Part shown: one piece after another, positions 37,381 to 47,753 of the stretch | Position numbering within the stretch: the stretch's first letter is position 1 | How the letters are laid out: each line of letters begins with the position of its first letter | Assembly (NCBI GenBank): GCA_019750135.1 | Contig: JAIEOV010000028.1 | Location: 46,544-110,543, forward strand | From: Reyranella sp. | GTDB lineage: Bacteria > Pseudomonadota > Alphaproteobacteria > Reyranellales > Reyranellaceae | Direction of reading: 5' to 3' | Length of the DNA: 64,000 bases | The notes under the pieces: generated by a model | What the model saw: only the letters and a program-made list of their open reading frames with translations | Database searches by the model: none | What the model was told of the DNA's origin: nothing | Position numbers and translations under genes: made by a program

Positions 37381-38477
37381 CAAGCGCGCTTCACATCAAG
37401 GACCTGGTCAAGCAGTTCGCGGCGGGCAAGCCCGCCGTGGACGGCGTCAGCTTCGACGTCCCGGCGGGCGAGATCGTGGTGTTGCTGGGCCCCTCGGGCT
37501 GCGGCAAGACCACGACCTTGCGCTGCGTGGCCGGTCTGGAACATCCGACGGGCGGTCGAATCTCGATCGGCGACCGCGTCGTCTCCGAGCCGCAACGCGG
37601 CCTGCTGGTGTCCCCTCGCGAGCGCGACATCGGCATGGTCTTCCAGTCCTATGCCGTGTGGCCGCACATGACGGTGCGCCAGAACGTGGCCTATCCGTTG
37701 AAGCACCGGCGAAAGAACGGTGGCGGCGACATCAATACGAGGGTCAACGAGACGCTGGAGCTGGTCGGTCTCGGCGACTACGCCGAGCGGCCGGTGACGT
37801 CGCTGTCGGGCGGCCAGATGCAGCGCGTGGCGCTGGCGCGAAGCCTGGTCTATCGCCCGCAACTGCTGCTGCTCGACGAGCCGCTGAGCAACCTCGACGC
37901 CAAATTGCGCATCCGCCTGCGCGACGAGCTGCGCCGCATCCTGAAGCAGACCGGCATGACCGGGCTCTACGTCACCCATGATCAGTCCGAGGCCGTGGTG
38001 CTGGGCGACCGCATCGGTGTCATGAAGGACGGCAAGCTTCTGCAGATGGCAGCGCCGGCCGAGATCTACAATCGCCCGGCCGATCATTTCGTCGCCAACT
38101 TCACCGGCGCCTCCAATGTCCTCTTGGGCAAGGTGCTGGCCTGCAGCGGCGGAAAGGCGACCATCGATCTCGGCGCCGCCGGCCGCATGGAAGCCTGGAC
38201 GCCGCAGCTCCTCGCCGCCGGCGACAAGGCACGCGTGGCGCTGCGCGCGGAGAACATCCGCTTGGGCGAGCGCGGCCCGGCCAACGTGTTCTCCGGACGC
38301 GTCATCGAACGCCGCTATCAGGGCATGCAGACCCTGTACGACGTCGAGCTGGGCGGCCAGCGCCTGGAGGCCCTCGAGCTCGGTACCGCGGCACGCCACC
38401 AGGACGGCGAGATCGCCGTCACCCTGCCGCCCGACACCTGCTGGGCCTATCGCGACGAGGGTGCGATCGCCGACTGA
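37377..38477 (+). CDS. ABC transporter ATP-binding protein (FbpC/PotA-like)
   Basis: 366 residues with Walker A GPSGCGKTT, signature LSGGQMQRVALARSL, Walker B LLLLDEPLSNLD and a C-terminal TOBE domain (from about residue 280). The GTG start overlaps the binding-protein TGA (GTGA), so translation is coupled. A strong hairpin follows the stop. Confidence 0.93.
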   Translation: MTSALHIKDLVKQFAAGKPAVDGVSFDVPAGEIVVLLGPSGCGKTTTLRCVAGLEHPTGGRISIGDRVVSEPQRGLLVSPRERDIGMVFQSYAVWPHMTVRQNVAYPLKHRRKNGGGDINTRVNETLELVGLGDYAERPVTSLSGGQMQRVALARSLVYRPQLLLLDEPLSNLDAKLRIRLRDELRRILKQTGMTGLYVTHDQSEAVVLGDRIGVMKDGKLLQMAAPAEIYNRPADHFVANFTGASNVLLGKVLACSGGKATIDLGAAGRMEAWTPQLLAAGDKARVALRAENIRLGERGPANVFSGRVIERRYQGMQTLYDVELGGQRLEALELGTAARHQDGEIAVTLPPDTCWAYRDEGAIAD

Positions 38478-38479
38478 AC

Positions 38480-38508
38480 GGGAGCGCGGGCCTCTGGCCC
38501 GCGCTCCC
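38480..38508 (+). terminator. GC-rich hairpin after the iron-type ABC operon
   Basis: Arms of 13 bases (GGGAGCGCGGGCC and its complement) around a TCT loop, 3 bp after the ATPase stop. It lacks a clear T-run, so it may act as mRNA 3' protection or a factor-assisted stop; it also resembles the dispersed hairpins at 1844 and 42251. Confidence 0.7.
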
Positions 38509-38594
38509 AATATCAATCAGCAGGCGGATAACGCCGCGAGACTTCGGAGTCCTACGGTCGTGGTGAGAACAACACCAACCCGAAGGATCGCATC

Positions 38595-39044
38595 ATGTCG
38601 AAGGAACAGGAAAACAAGGAAATCGTCGGCCGCTGGTTCACGGAGTTCTGGGGCAAGACCTGCAATCTCGCCGTCGTCGACGAGCTCGCCGCCCCCGACA
38701 TGCTGCTGCAGTACTCGCTGCATGCCCCGCGCCGTGGCCATGACGACATCAAGCGGTTCATGACGGACTTCCGCGCGGCCTTCCCCGATCTCGGCTTCGG
38801 CGGCACCGCCGACCTGATCGCCGAGGGCGACTATGTCGTCGGCCGCTGGGAAGGCGGCGGCACGCACATCGGTCCGGCCTTCAGCGACTTCCTGATCGGC
38901 GCGTTGCCGGCCAGGTCCGGCCGCAAGATGCACTTCACGGGCACCACCGTGCTGCGCATCGAGAACGGCAAGGTCGCCGAGGAGATCGGCCTCGACGATG
39001 GCGTGACCGCTCTGCAGCAGCTCGGCCTGCTGAAGGCGGCCTAA
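38595..39044 (+). CDS. SnoaL-like / ester cyclase family protein
   Basis: 149 residues of the NTF2-like fold. It starts NKEIVGRWFTEFWGK and contains GHDDIKRFMTDFRAAFPDL and a VVGRWEGGGTHIG strand, typical of SnoaL-like polyketide cyclase relatives, most of which in soil bacteria have no known reaction. GAAGGA precedes the ATG. It ends overlapping the convergent PLP enzyme gene by 4 bp. Confidence 0.85.
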   Translation: MSKEQENKEIVGRWFTEFWGKTCNLAVVDELAAPDMLLQYSLHAPRRGHDDIKRFMTDFRAAFPDLGFGGTADLIAEGDYVVGRWEGGGTHIGPAFSDFLIGALPARSGRKMHFTGTTVLRIENGKVAEEIGLDDGVTALQQLGLLKAA

Positions 39045-40207
39045 AGGGCGGCACGCAGCGCCGCGACGAGCGGCGCGTCGTGCTCGGGCAGCAGGACCTG
39101 CGGATCGAGGGTGAGCACGCCGCGCGCGGCGTGCCGCTCCGACAGATGCACCGGCGGATCGCCGCGCTGGAGGCGTGCGCTGACGACAAGCGCCTCTGGC
39201 ACGGCGATCTCCAGCACCGGCACGCGGCCGGTGACCGAGGCGGGCACCAGCGTCACCGCATGGCCATTCAATTCGGCCGCGATCGCCTTCAAGCGCGTCT
39301 CGAGTCGCGCATTGTCGGCCGCATCGTCAGCCGTCACGAAGCGCTCGAGCGCGGTCAGCAGCCCGACGATCTCCTCCTTGCCCGCTTTGAAGCCGCGCCC
39401 GATGCCATGGTGCGGCACGCCGCGCAGGTTGGCACGATCGACCAGCTTGGGCGGCGACCACGTCTCCGGCGCCACATCCATGTCGAGCTGCTGCAGCAGC
39501 GCCGAGGCGACAAGGTCGCGTCGGCCGGCCAGGATGCCCGACGCCTGCGGCCCGCCCAGCGCCTTGCCGCCGGAGAAGGCCACGAGGTCGACGCCCATGG
39601 CGACGAAGCGTCTCAGGTTTTCCTTGGGCGGAAGCTGCGCGGCTGCATCGACGATCAACGGAATGCCGGCGGCGCGGCAGGCGGCAACGGCCGTCGGCAG
39701 GTCGGCGAGACTCGTGGCGTTGACGGAGAAAGCCATGGCGACCACCGACGGCGACAATGCCGCCTCGATCTCCCAGGCTTCGAGCCCGCGGACGCCGGCG
39801 CCCGTGCCGCGGTCGTTGTGGCCGATGTCGATCAGCCGCGCGCCGGATGCCGCCAGTGCATGCGCATAGCCGGTGCGATGGGTGCGAGGGATCAGGATGT
39901 CGCGCGGAAAATCGCCGTGCGGCAGCGCCGCCATCTTCGCCACGTCCCAGCGCGCGATCGACGCCGCGGCCGCCAGGGTCAGCGCTGCGGCCGCCCCCGT
40001 CGTCACCAGTCCCGCCTCGGCGCCTGTCGCCTCGGCGATGCGCGCGCTGGCGGCATCCTGCAGCTCACCGATGTCGACGGAAGCGCGCGACGCGGCGGCC
40101 ATTGCCGCGATGACTTCCGGCGCCATGACGGCGCCGCCCAGCCGCGTCAGCGCACCGGCGGCATTGATGCGGCGGCGAACACCGAGGACAGCATAAGGAT
40201 CGCTCAT
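39041..40207 (-). CDS. SelA-like PLP-dependent enzyme (D-glucosaminate-6-P ammonia-lyase type)
   Basis: 388 residues of the SelA/DgaE group: RRRINAAGALTRLGGAVMAPEV at the N-terminus (the motif INAxGxxTxLGG), the SVNATSLADL and VDAAAQLPP segments, and the PLP lysine in DLVAFSGGKALGGPQASG. No selC or selB is near, so it is unlikely to be true selenocysteine synthase; relatives eliminate ammonia from amino sugars or act as racemases or lyases on unusual amino acids. It faces the SnoaL gene and is divergent from the VOC gene. Confidence 0.88.
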   Translation of the reverse strand: MSDPYAVLGVRRRINAAGALTRLGGAVMAPEVIAAMAAASRASVDIGELQDAASARIAEATGAEAGLVTTGAAAALTLAAAASIARWDVAKMAALPHGDFPRDILIPRTHRTGYAHALAASGARLIDIGHNDRGTGAGVRGLEAWEIEAALSPSVVAMAFSVNATSLADLPTAVAACRAAGIPLIVDAAAQLPPKENLRRFVAMGVDLVAFSGGKALGGPQASGILAGRRDLVASALLQQLDMDVAPETWSPPKLVDRANLRGVPHHGIGRGFKAGKEEIVGLLTALERFVTADDAADNARLETRLKAIAAELNGHAVTLVPASVTGRVPVLEIAVPEALVVSARLQRGDPPVHLSERHAARGVLTLDPQVLLPEHDAPLVAALRAAL

Positions 40208-40282
40208 GCCGCGACCTTAGCAAGGATGTTGCCTGCCTGTCGTCGGCGCTTCACGATCGCCGAACATTGGGAGGATATCGCG

Positions 40283-40813
40283 ATGAGTCGTCTGTTCGGC
40301 GAGTTCCGCCAAGTCGGCATCGTGGTGCGCGACATCGAGGCCGCCATGAAGCACTGGGTCGAGGTCTGCGGCGTCGGTCCATGGTTCTATACCGACAAGC
40401 TCGCGGTCACGGAGTTCAGCTACCGCGGGACGCGCTACGACGATATCCACGTCTCGATCGCCCTCGCCAACTCGGGCGACGTGCAGCTCGAGCTGATCCA
40501 GCAGCGCTGCGCGACGCCCAGCATGTATCGCGACTTCCTCGCCGCCGGCCACGAGGGCATGCAGCACTGGTCGAGCTGGCCGGTCGACTACGACGCGATC
40601 CTGAAGAAGGCGCTGGGCTCGGGCTACTCGGTCGGCCAGCAGGGCGACAGCGCCCGCGGCCGCTTCGTCTATCTCTGGAACGAAGGCCATCCCGGCACGG
40701 TGATCGAGATGGCCCACATGACCGAGGCGCGCCGGCGCATCTTCGACGCCATCCGCGCCGCCGCCGTGGGCTGGGACGGCAGCAACCCGATCCGTCGCAG
40801 CTGGCCGACGTGA
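40283..40813 (+). CDS. VOC-superfamily protein (glyoxalase/methylmalonyl-CoA epimerase-like)
   Basis: 176 residues. It has the VOC start FRQVGIVVRDIEAAMKHWVE with a metal-type position one strand in, QLELIQ, and EGMQHWSSW and TVIEMAH further on, resembling Glyoxalase_4 proteins. GGGAGGATATCG precedes the start. The stop overlaps the GTG of the MmgE/PrpD gene, so the two work together, perhaps as epimerase plus dehydratase of a branched acid. Confidence 0.88.
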   Translation: MSRLFGEFRQVGIVVRDIEAAMKHWVEVCGVGPWFYTDKLAVTEFSYRGTRYDDIHVSIALANSGDVQLELIQQRCATPSMYRDFLAAGHEGMQHWSSWPVDYDAILKKALGSGYSVGQQGDSARGRFVYLWNEGHPGTVIEMAHMTEARRRIFDAIRAAAVGWDGSNPIRRSWPT

Positions 40814-42171
40814 CCGCCGCCGATCGTTTCGCCGACCACGCGCTCGACACAAGGTTCGCCGATCTGCCGGCGGTTGCCGTCGAGAAGGCCAAGGTCTTCG
40901 TGCTCGACAGTCTCGGAGTCGGAATCGCCGGCTCCTCGGTCGAGGGCGGCGACGGTCTGATGCACGTCGCTGCCGGGTGGGGCGCGCCCGCCGTGCCGGT
41001 GTGGGGACGCGCGGCCCGCCTCTCCGCCCCGGCTGCCGCCTTCATGAATGCCTGGCAAATGCACAACCAGGAATACGATGGCCTGCACGAGGGCGCGGTC
41101 GTCCATGCCTTGGCGACGCTGCTGCCCGCGGCGCTGGCCGCGGCCGAAATGCGCGGCGGCGCGAGCGGCGCCGAGCTGATCGCGGCCGTCGCCGTCGGCG
41201 TCGACATTGCTGCAGGCCTCGGTTTGGCCTCGCGCTCGGGCTTCCGCTTCTTTCGTCCCGGCACGGCCGGCGGCTTCGGAGCCACGGCGGCGGCGGCCCG
41301 TCTGCTCGGCCTGGACAAGCCGGCCCTGAAAGCCGCGTTCGCCTGGCAGCTCGCCCAGGCGAGCGGCACCATGCAGGCCCATGTCGAGGGCAGTCCGATC
41401 CTGCCCGCGCAACTCGCCTTCAATGCACGCGCGGCCGTCCAGTCCTGCGAACTGGCGAAGCTCGGTTTCGCGGCACCAGAGGCCGTGTTCGAAGGCCCCT
41501 TCGGTTACCTCAACCTGTTCGAGGGCGATTCTGCGCTCGAACCGGTTCTGGAGAGCCTGGGCCGCGACTGGCGCATTGCGGAGTTCAGCCACAAGCCCTT
41601 CCCGGCGGGCCGCGCGACGCACGGTGGCATCGAAGGCGCCATGGTTCTGCAGGCCAGGCATGGCTTTGCCGCCGCAGATGCCGAAAGTGTCGCGATCAGC
41701 GCACCTCCCTTGATCGTGCGCCTGGTCGGCCGGCCGCCGCGGCCCGAGGCCGGCGCGAGCTACACGCGGCTCTGCATGGCGTGGACGGTGGCGAAGGTAC
41801 TGATCAACGGGAAGATCGACCTCTCCGATTACCGCGGCGACGCGCTGATGGACCGGGCGACCTTGGCGCTTGCCCGCCGCGTCAGCGTCGAGACTGACGA
41901 TAACCCCGACCCCAACGCCCTGGCGCCACAACGCGTGACGGTGCGCCTGACGAGCGGCGCCGAGTTCGACTGGACGTGCGAGACGATGCTCGCCCATCCA
42001 GCCCGCGCGCTCACGAAGGAGCAGCATCTCGCCAAGTTCCAGCGCTGCCTGGACTTCGCTGCAACGCCGCTGGCGGCGAATGCGGGCACGCGACTGATCG
42101 AGATGGTCGATCGCCTCGACGGGCTGGAGGACGTCCGCGCGCTTGGGGCGTTGGCTGGCAATCTATCCTGA
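40810..42171 (+). CDS. MmgE/PrpD-family protein
   Basis: 453 residues related to 2-methylcitrate dehydratase and aconitate decarboxylase. It has the typical FVLDSLGVGIAGS opening, NAWQMHNQEYDGLHEG, the GFRFFRPGTAGGFGATAAAARLLGLD region and HKPFPAGRATHGGIEGAM. The family also includes iminodisuccinate epimerase, so the reaction is uncertain. No other methylcitrate-cycle gene is nearby. GTG start overlaps the VOC stop. Confidence 0.9.
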   Translation: MTAADRFADHALDTRFADLPAVAVEKAKVFVLDSLGVGIAGSSVEGGDGLMHVAAGWGAPAVPVWGRAARLSAPAAAFMNAWQMHNQEYDGLHEGAVVHALATLLPAALAAAEMRGGASGAELIAAVAVGVDIAAGLGLASRSGFRFFRPGTAGGFGATAAAARLLGLDKPALKAAFAWQLAQASGTMQAHVEGSPILPAQLAFNARAAVQSCELAKLGFAAPEAVFEGPFGYLNLFEGDSALEPVLESLGRDWRIAEFSHKPFPAGRATHGGIEGAMVLQARHGFAAADAESVAISAPPLIVRLVGRPPRPEAGASYTRLCMAWTVAKVLINGKIDLSDYRGDALMDRATLALARRVSVETDDNPDPNALAPQRVTVRLTSGAEFDWTCETMLAHPARALTKEQHLAKFQRCLDFAATPLAANAGTRLIEMVDRLDGLEDVRALGALAGNLS

Positions 42172-42250
42172 GTGCACTGCTGGCACTCGGGACCGTGGCG
42201 AACTTAAGTTATTGACTGGATACCCGCGCTGCCAGTGGCGCGTCATCGTT

Positions 42251-42285
42251 TTCTGGACCGCGCGCCGGAGGCGCGCGGTCCAGAA
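42251..42285. terminator. GC-rich hairpin between convergent genes
   Basis: 16-base arms TTCTGGACCGCGCGCC and complement around a GGA loop. It sits in the 273-bp gap between the converging PrpD-like and ring-opening amidohydrolase genes, and could terminate both directions. The gap also holds the repeat fragment CCAGTGGCGCGTC (near 42231) and a tandem TTGCGTAAC at 42317-42334; no gene is seen there. Confidence 0.75.
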
Positions 42286-42444
42286 GAGCATGAGAGGACG
42301 GGCAACGAGATTCCGGTTGCGTAACTTGCGTAACTGTCCGAATTCCCACCGGTAGTGGCCATGTCCAGTGAAAACTACTACGCGGCGACTTCCGGAAAGA
42401 GCGGAAAGGGCGCGAAGGCCTCGAAGTCCAATCGGGCCGAAACG

Positions 42445-43524
42445 CTAGACCTTCGCGATGATCGCCACCGGCCCGCCGCCCGGCGGGCCCTGGTGCTCGG
42501 CGCCGCCCGAGACGTAGAGCAGCGTGTCGCCGATCACGCCGGCCAGCACGCCGCCGACCAGGGCGCGGGCGTGGCGCGTGGAATGGATGTCGCTGTCGTC
42601 GAGCATGGTGTGGCGCCGGCCGCGGATCTCGCCGGTGGGCGAAGCCTCGGCCTTGGCCAGGACCGCGACGGTCTCGCCGCCGAGCCGCGCCAGCACGCGG
42701 CGGGCGGCGTCGGCGTCGATGGCGTCCTTCATCACGTCGTGGTCGACCAAAAGGTCCCCTGCCCAGCCCGGCGCGTTGCCCAGCACGACGATCTCGTTGC
42801 GCAAAAGCTCGACGCCGGCTGAGGTGCTGGCGACCCTGGAATAGAGCGACCAGTCGCGGCACACGGCGGCCTGTGGGGCGTCCGTGATCTCGCTCAGCGC
42901 CAAGCCGACGCCCAGGGCTGACGCGCCACGCGACAGGGCCATCGAATGATAGGTGTCGTCGGTCGCCACCGTCTTACCGCGCCGCTCTGCGTCCTCGATG
43001 CGCTCGTTGGTGAGTAGCGGACACTTGATCTGGACGAAGTGGACGTCGGCGGCCGACCCGATGCCGGCATCGTTCATCGCGGCAGCGACAGCCTCGGCCG
43101 TCGCCGCGATCTGGGGCGCGCGGCCGATCTCCTCGGGCTGGAAGGCGCGAGTCAGGCCGACGCCGATGGCAAGACGCGGGCCAGCCGCTGTCTCGGCCGC
43201 GGCTTCACGGCAGAACACCAGCAGATGCGGCGACAGCCCGCCCTCGGTGCCGCCCGACATGACGATGGCGACGCGGGCCTCGACCTCGGCCATCGGACAC
43301 ATCAGGCGCTCGCCCAGCAGAAGCTTCAGGGCGAGCGTGGCGTAGCCGCGGGTGAAATCGTTGACGCAGCCATTGCCCTCGGTCTTGCCGACGATGGCGA
43401 CGATGGTCGCGGGATCGACCTCGCCGCGATCGATGGCGGCCGCGAGCGGCGCGGTGTCGCTCGGACCCGCCGTCGCCAGGCGCAGCACCTTCGCGCGGCG
43501 CCCCATGCTCGGATGAGCGGTCAT
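42445..43524 (-). CDS. Ring-opening amidohydrolase (cyanuric acid amidohydrolase / barbiturase)
   Basis: 359 residues of the AtzD/TrzD/barbiturase fold, which has three repeats each giving a Lys-Ser dyad. All three are visible: K47 (VGKTEGNG) with S90 (VMSGGTEGGLSPH), K167 (VQIKCPLL) with S233 (VASTSAGVEL), and K291 (LAKAEASPTGEI) with S339 (VSGGAEHQGPPGGG). The enzyme opens cyanuric acid to carboxybiuret or barbituric acid to ureidomalonate; which one cannot be decided from these residues. Its ATG overlaps the TGA of the upstream permease gene, placing it as the last gene of a PotABCD-type operon, so its substrate is likely imported by that system. Confidence 0.92.
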   Translation of the reverse strand: MTAHPSMGRRAKVLRLATAGPSDTAPLAAAIDRGEVDPATIVAIVGKTEGNGCVNDFTRGYATLALKLLLGERLMCPMAEVEARVAIVMSGGTEGGLSPHLLVFCREAAAETAAGPRLAIGVGLTRAFQPEEIGRAPQIAATAEAVAAAMNDAGIGSAADVHFVQIKCPLLTNERIEDAERRGKTVATDDTYHSMALSRGASALGVGLALSEITDAPQAAVCRDWSLYSRVASTSAGVELLRNEIVVLGNAPGWAGDLLVDHDVMKDAIDADAARRVLARLGGETVAVLAKAEASPTGEIRGRRHTMLDDSDIHSTRHARALVGGVLAGVIGDTLLYVSGGAEHQGPPGGGPVAIIAKV

Positions 43525-44363
43525 GCAGCCTTGCCGGCGTCGCTGCCGTGGCGCTGGCGGCGGCGGCGCACCCAGGTGAAGGAGACCAGGGCCAGGGCGA
43601 TCACCAGGAACGACACGCCGGTGGTCACGGTGCCCAGGGCATAGAGGACGGGTGTGGTGACGTTGGTGGTCATGCCGTAGATCTCCAGCGGCAGGGTGTT
43701 GAAGGTGCCCGACGTGTAGAGGCTGCGCGCGAACTCGTCGTAGGAGAGCGTGAAGCCGAACAGGCCGACGCCGATGAGGCTCGGCAGCAGGATCGGAATG
43801 ACGACGAAACGGATGGTCTGCCACGAGGTGGCGCCGAGGTCGCGGGCGGCCTCCTCGTAGCGCCGGTCGAAGCGGTTGAACACGGCGAACATGATCAGGA
43901 GACCGAACGGCAAGGTCCAGGTCAGGTGCGCGCCGAAAGCGGAGCTGTACCAGGCGGCGTCCCAGCCCAGCACGCGGTAGAGCAGGCCGATGCCCAGGCT
44001 GATCAGGATCGAGGGCACGATCAGGCTGGCGATGGCGAGATAGAAGATGAAGGCCGATCCCTTGAAGCGGCTGCGGAAGGCGAGGCCGGCCGAGAACGAC
44101 GCGGCGACCGTCACCAGCATGACGGCCACGCCCAGGATCATCGAGCGCTGCAGGGAGCCGGCGAAGTCGCCGACCATCTGCTTCTCGAACAGGTTCTTGA
44201 ACCAGTGCACCGACACGCCGTTCATCGGGAAGGTGAGCCCGCCCGACGGCCCCTGGAACGACAGGACCAGGATGGTGAGGGTGGGTCCGTAGAGGAACAG
44301 CACGAACAGGCCGAAGAAGCCGGCCAGCAGCCAATACCCGAGACCGCGGCGGCGCCCGATCAC
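43521..44363 (-). CDS. ABC transporter permease (PotC-like)
   Basis: 280 residues, six membrane helices, EAA loop EEAARDLGATSWQTIRFVV. It starts 1 bp after the previous permease stop and overlaps the start of the ring-opening amidohydrolase. Confidence 0.92.
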   Translation of the reverse strand: MIGRRRGLGYWLLAGFFGLFVLFLYGPTLTILVLSFQGPSGGLTFPMNGVSVHWFKNLFEKQMVGDFAGSLQRSMILGVAVMLVTVAASFSAGLAFRSRFKGSAFIFYLAIASLIVPSILISLGIGLLYRVLGWDAAWYSSAFGAHLTWTLPFGLLIMFAVFNRFDRRYEEAARDLGATSWQTIRFVVIPILLPSLIGVGLFGFTLSYDEFARSLYTSGTFNTLPLEIYGMTTNVTTPVLYALGTVTTGVSFLVIALALVSFTWVRRRRQRHGSDAGKAA

Positions 44364-44364
44364 C

Positions 44365-45219
44365 TCACAGCTCCTTCCGGATGTCGACCAGCCGCATCAT
44401 GGCGGCGACGGTGAACAGCACGAGCAGCAGCAGGATCACGGCATTGGCCGCCGCCGCGGGATACTGCAGCAGCGACATGGCGTTCATCATCATCAGCGAC
44501 ACCGAGGCGCTCTGGCCGCCACTCATCATGCGCACGGTGACGAAGTCGCCCATGACGATGGTGACGATGAAGATCGAGCCGATGGCGATGCCGGGCTTGC
44601 ACAGGGGCACGATGACCGCCCACAGCGTCTGCCAGCTCGAGGCGCCGGCATCGCGCGCCGCCTCGAGCAGGCTGCGGTCGATGCGCATCATCGAGTTGAA
44701 GATCGGCACCACCATGAACAGCGTGTAGAGGTGCACGTAGGTCAGCACGACGGCGAAGTTGGAGAACAGCAGGAACTCCAATGGCTCGCGGATCAGGCCG
44801 AGCTGCATCAGGGTCATGTTGGCCAGCCCATTGCGCCCCAGGAACGGGATCCACGAGATCATGCGGATCACGTTGGAGGTCCAGAACGGGATGGTGCAGA
44901 CCAGGAACAGCACCATCTGCCAGGTCGTCGAGCGCACCTCGAAGGCCAGGAAATAGGCAACGGCGAAGCCGATCACCAGGGTGATCGCCCAGGTGATGAC
45001 GGAGAACTGGATGGTCTGCAGGTACGTCGCCCAGGTGACCGGCGAGAGCAGCAGCTCTTCGTAGTTCTGCAGCAGGAAGGCCGGGATGATCTGGGTCGTG
45101 TTGTAGTCGAAGAAGCTCACCACGATGATGGTGGCGATCGGCACGACCAGGAACAGCAGGAAGACCAGCGCCAGCGGCGCCACCTGCAGATAGGTCACCC
45201 AGGCGGAGACACGTTTCAT
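44365..45219 (-). CDS. ABC transporter permease (PotB-like)
   Basis: 284 residues with six membrane helices and EAA loop LEAARDAGASSWQTLWAVI. The start MKRVSAWVTYLQ at 45219 was chosen because upstream sequence is the hairpin. Partner of the PotC-like protein. Confidence 0.92.
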   Translation of the reverse strand: MKRVSAWVTYLQVAPLALVFLLFLVVPIATIIVVSFFDYNTTQIIPAFLLQNYEELLLSPVTWATYLQTIQFSVITWAITLVIGFAVAYFLAFEVRSTTWQMVLFLVCTIPFWTSNVIRMISWIPFLGRNGLANMTLMQLGLIREPLEFLLFSNFAVVLTYVHLYTLFMVVPIFNSMMRIDRSLLEAARDAGASSWQTLWAVIVPLCKPGIAIGSIFIVTIVMGDFVTVRMMSGGQSASVSLMMMNAMSLLQYPAAAANAVILLLLVLFTVAAMMRLVDIRKEL

Positions 45220-45227
45220 GACATGGC

Positions 45228-45253
45228 GAGGGCGCCGCCGAGGCGGCGCCCTC
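45228..45253 (-). promoter_or_regulatory. Intra-operon hairpin between binding protein and permease
   Basis: 12-base arms GAGGGCGCCGCC and GGCGGCGCCCTC separated by GA, in the gap between the binding protein stop (45275) and permease start. Such hairpins often stabilise the upstream mRNA so that the binding protein is made in excess over the membrane subunits. Confidence 0.65.
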
Positions 45254-45274
45254 TCTTCTCCTATTCCCTCGACA

Positions 45275-46558
45275 TCACGCCGCGATGAACGAGTTCCACT
45301 TCTGGACCATGTAGCGGTCCTCATCCATCACCGCGTTCCAGCAGGCGACCGCACCCATGCGCTCGTAGAACGAGCCGCCGTCGCGCACGGCGCCGGCCTT
45401 CTCGACGATCTGGCCCTGCGGGTTCTTGATGTCGCCCTTGGCGGGCTTGCCTTCCATCCAGAAGCCCCATTCGTCCTCGGTCATGTTGGCCTTGGCCGTA
45501 TCGAGCACCGCCGAGTAGTAGCCCTGGCGGTTGAGGAAGGCGCCGACCCAGCCCGACAGGTACCAGTTGATATAGTCGTAGGCCGCGTCGAGCTGCGCGC
45601 CCTGCAGGTGCTTGGCGAGCGCGAGACCGCCGCCCCACGCGCGATAACCTTCCTTGAGCGGCTGGTAGGTGCAGGGGATGCCCTTGCCGCGCACCGCCGA
45701 GACGGCGGGCGACCACATCGACTGGATCACGACCTCGCCCGAGGCCATCAGGTTCACCGATTCGTCGAAGGTCTTCCAGAAGGCGCGGAACTGGCCGTCC
45801 TTCTTGGTCTTGATCAGGAATTCGATCGTCTTGTCGATCTCCGCCTTGGTCATGTTGCCCTTGTCGCCGTACTTCACGATGCCGGCCGACTCGCAGATCA
45901 TCGCGGCGTCCATGATGCCGATCGACGGGATGTTGAGGATCGAGGTCTTGCCCTTGAACTTCGGATCGAGGATGTCCTTCCAGTTCTCGATCTTGCGGCC
46001 GACCAGGTCCGGACGGATGCCGAGCGTGTCGGCATTGTAGATCGTCGGGATCATGGTGAAGAAGTCGGTCTGGCCCTTGGCGAACTTGTTTGAGCCGGCG
46101 CCCTCGACGAAGCTCACCGTGTTAGGCGCGGTGCCCTGGGCGATCACCGAATCGGGCTTGAGCTTCCCCGAGGTGAAGATCGGCACGATCTTGTCGAAGT
46201 ACTTGATCTTCTTGACGTTCATCGCCTGGAGGTTGCCGCCCGGGAAGACCTTCTTGCACATCCAGTATTCGATGTCGCCGATATCGAACGAGTTCGGCTG
46301 GGTCACCACGCGCTGAACGACGGCGTCGGAGTCGAGCGCTGTCATCTGCAAGGTGATGCCGAGGTCGGCCTTGCACTTCTCGGCGATCTCGTTGATCGCC
46401 GACACGCCGGTGCCGCACTGGCGCAGCACGATGTTCTTGTTGTTCTGCGCCCAGATCACCGGGAAGCCGGTGACGGCGCCGCTGCCGATCGCAGCACCCG
46501 CGAGGCCCGCAGTCCCCTTCAGGACGCTGCGGCGTCCGAATTTCCGATTTGATGCCAT
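45275..46558 (-). CDS. ABC transporter substrate-binding protein (PotD-like)
   Basis: 427 residues with a twin-arginine signal (GRRSVLKGTAGLAGAAIGSG). It has features of the spermidine/putrescine-binding group (FDIGDIEYWM, WSPAVSAVRGKGIP, and the AYDYINWYLSGWVG hinge region), but in this operon the ligand is probably the substrate of the ring-opening amidohydrolase. A perfect GAAGGAGGT ribosome site precedes the ATG, suggesting high expression. Confidence 0.92.
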   Translation of the reverse strand: MASNRKFGRRSVLKGTAGLAGAAIGSGAVTGFPVIWAQNNKNIVLRQCGTGVSAINEIAEKCKADLGITLQMTALDSDAVVQRVVTQPNSFDIGDIEYWMCKKVFPGGNLQAMNVKKIKYFDKIVPIFTSGKLKPDSVIAQGTAPNTVSFVEGAGSNKFAKGQTDFFTMIPTIYNADTLGIRPDLVGRKIENWKDILDPKFKGKTSILNIPSIGIMDAAMICESAGIVKYGDKGNMTKAEIDKTIEFLIKTKKDGQFRAFWKTFDESVNLMASGEVVIQSMWSPAVSAVRGKGIPCTYQPLKEGYRAWGGGLALAKHLQGAQLDAAYDYINWYLSGWVGAFLNRQGYYSAVLDTAKANMTEDEWGFWMEGKPAKGDIKNPQGQIVEKAGAVRDGGSFYERMGAVACWNAVMDEDRYMVQKWNSFIAA

Positions 46559-46589
46559 CTGACGTACCTCCTTCTTTATCGCCCCTAAT

Positions 46590-47606
<1,017 letters not shown>

Positions 47607-47753
47607 CGTGCCCCCAGGAAGCAAGCCCCATGCCAGGACTGTAAAATAGCCGGGGGAAGAAATCGCCACCCTGTGTCGCAACTCTTGCTGCTTGAGCCGA
47701 CGTGCCTGCCCAGCGAAGCTGGGGAGGAAGAGTAGCGTCGGGGGAGGAAACGA

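Noticed and set aside
39041..40207. Selenocysteine synthase SelA
   Set aside because: No selB, selC or selD nearby and the sequence style fits the SelA-like lyase group.
42317..42334. Tandem TTGCGTAAC TTGCGTAAC
   Set aside because: Only two copies of 9 bp, no spacer array; too little to call a CRISPR or iteron set.
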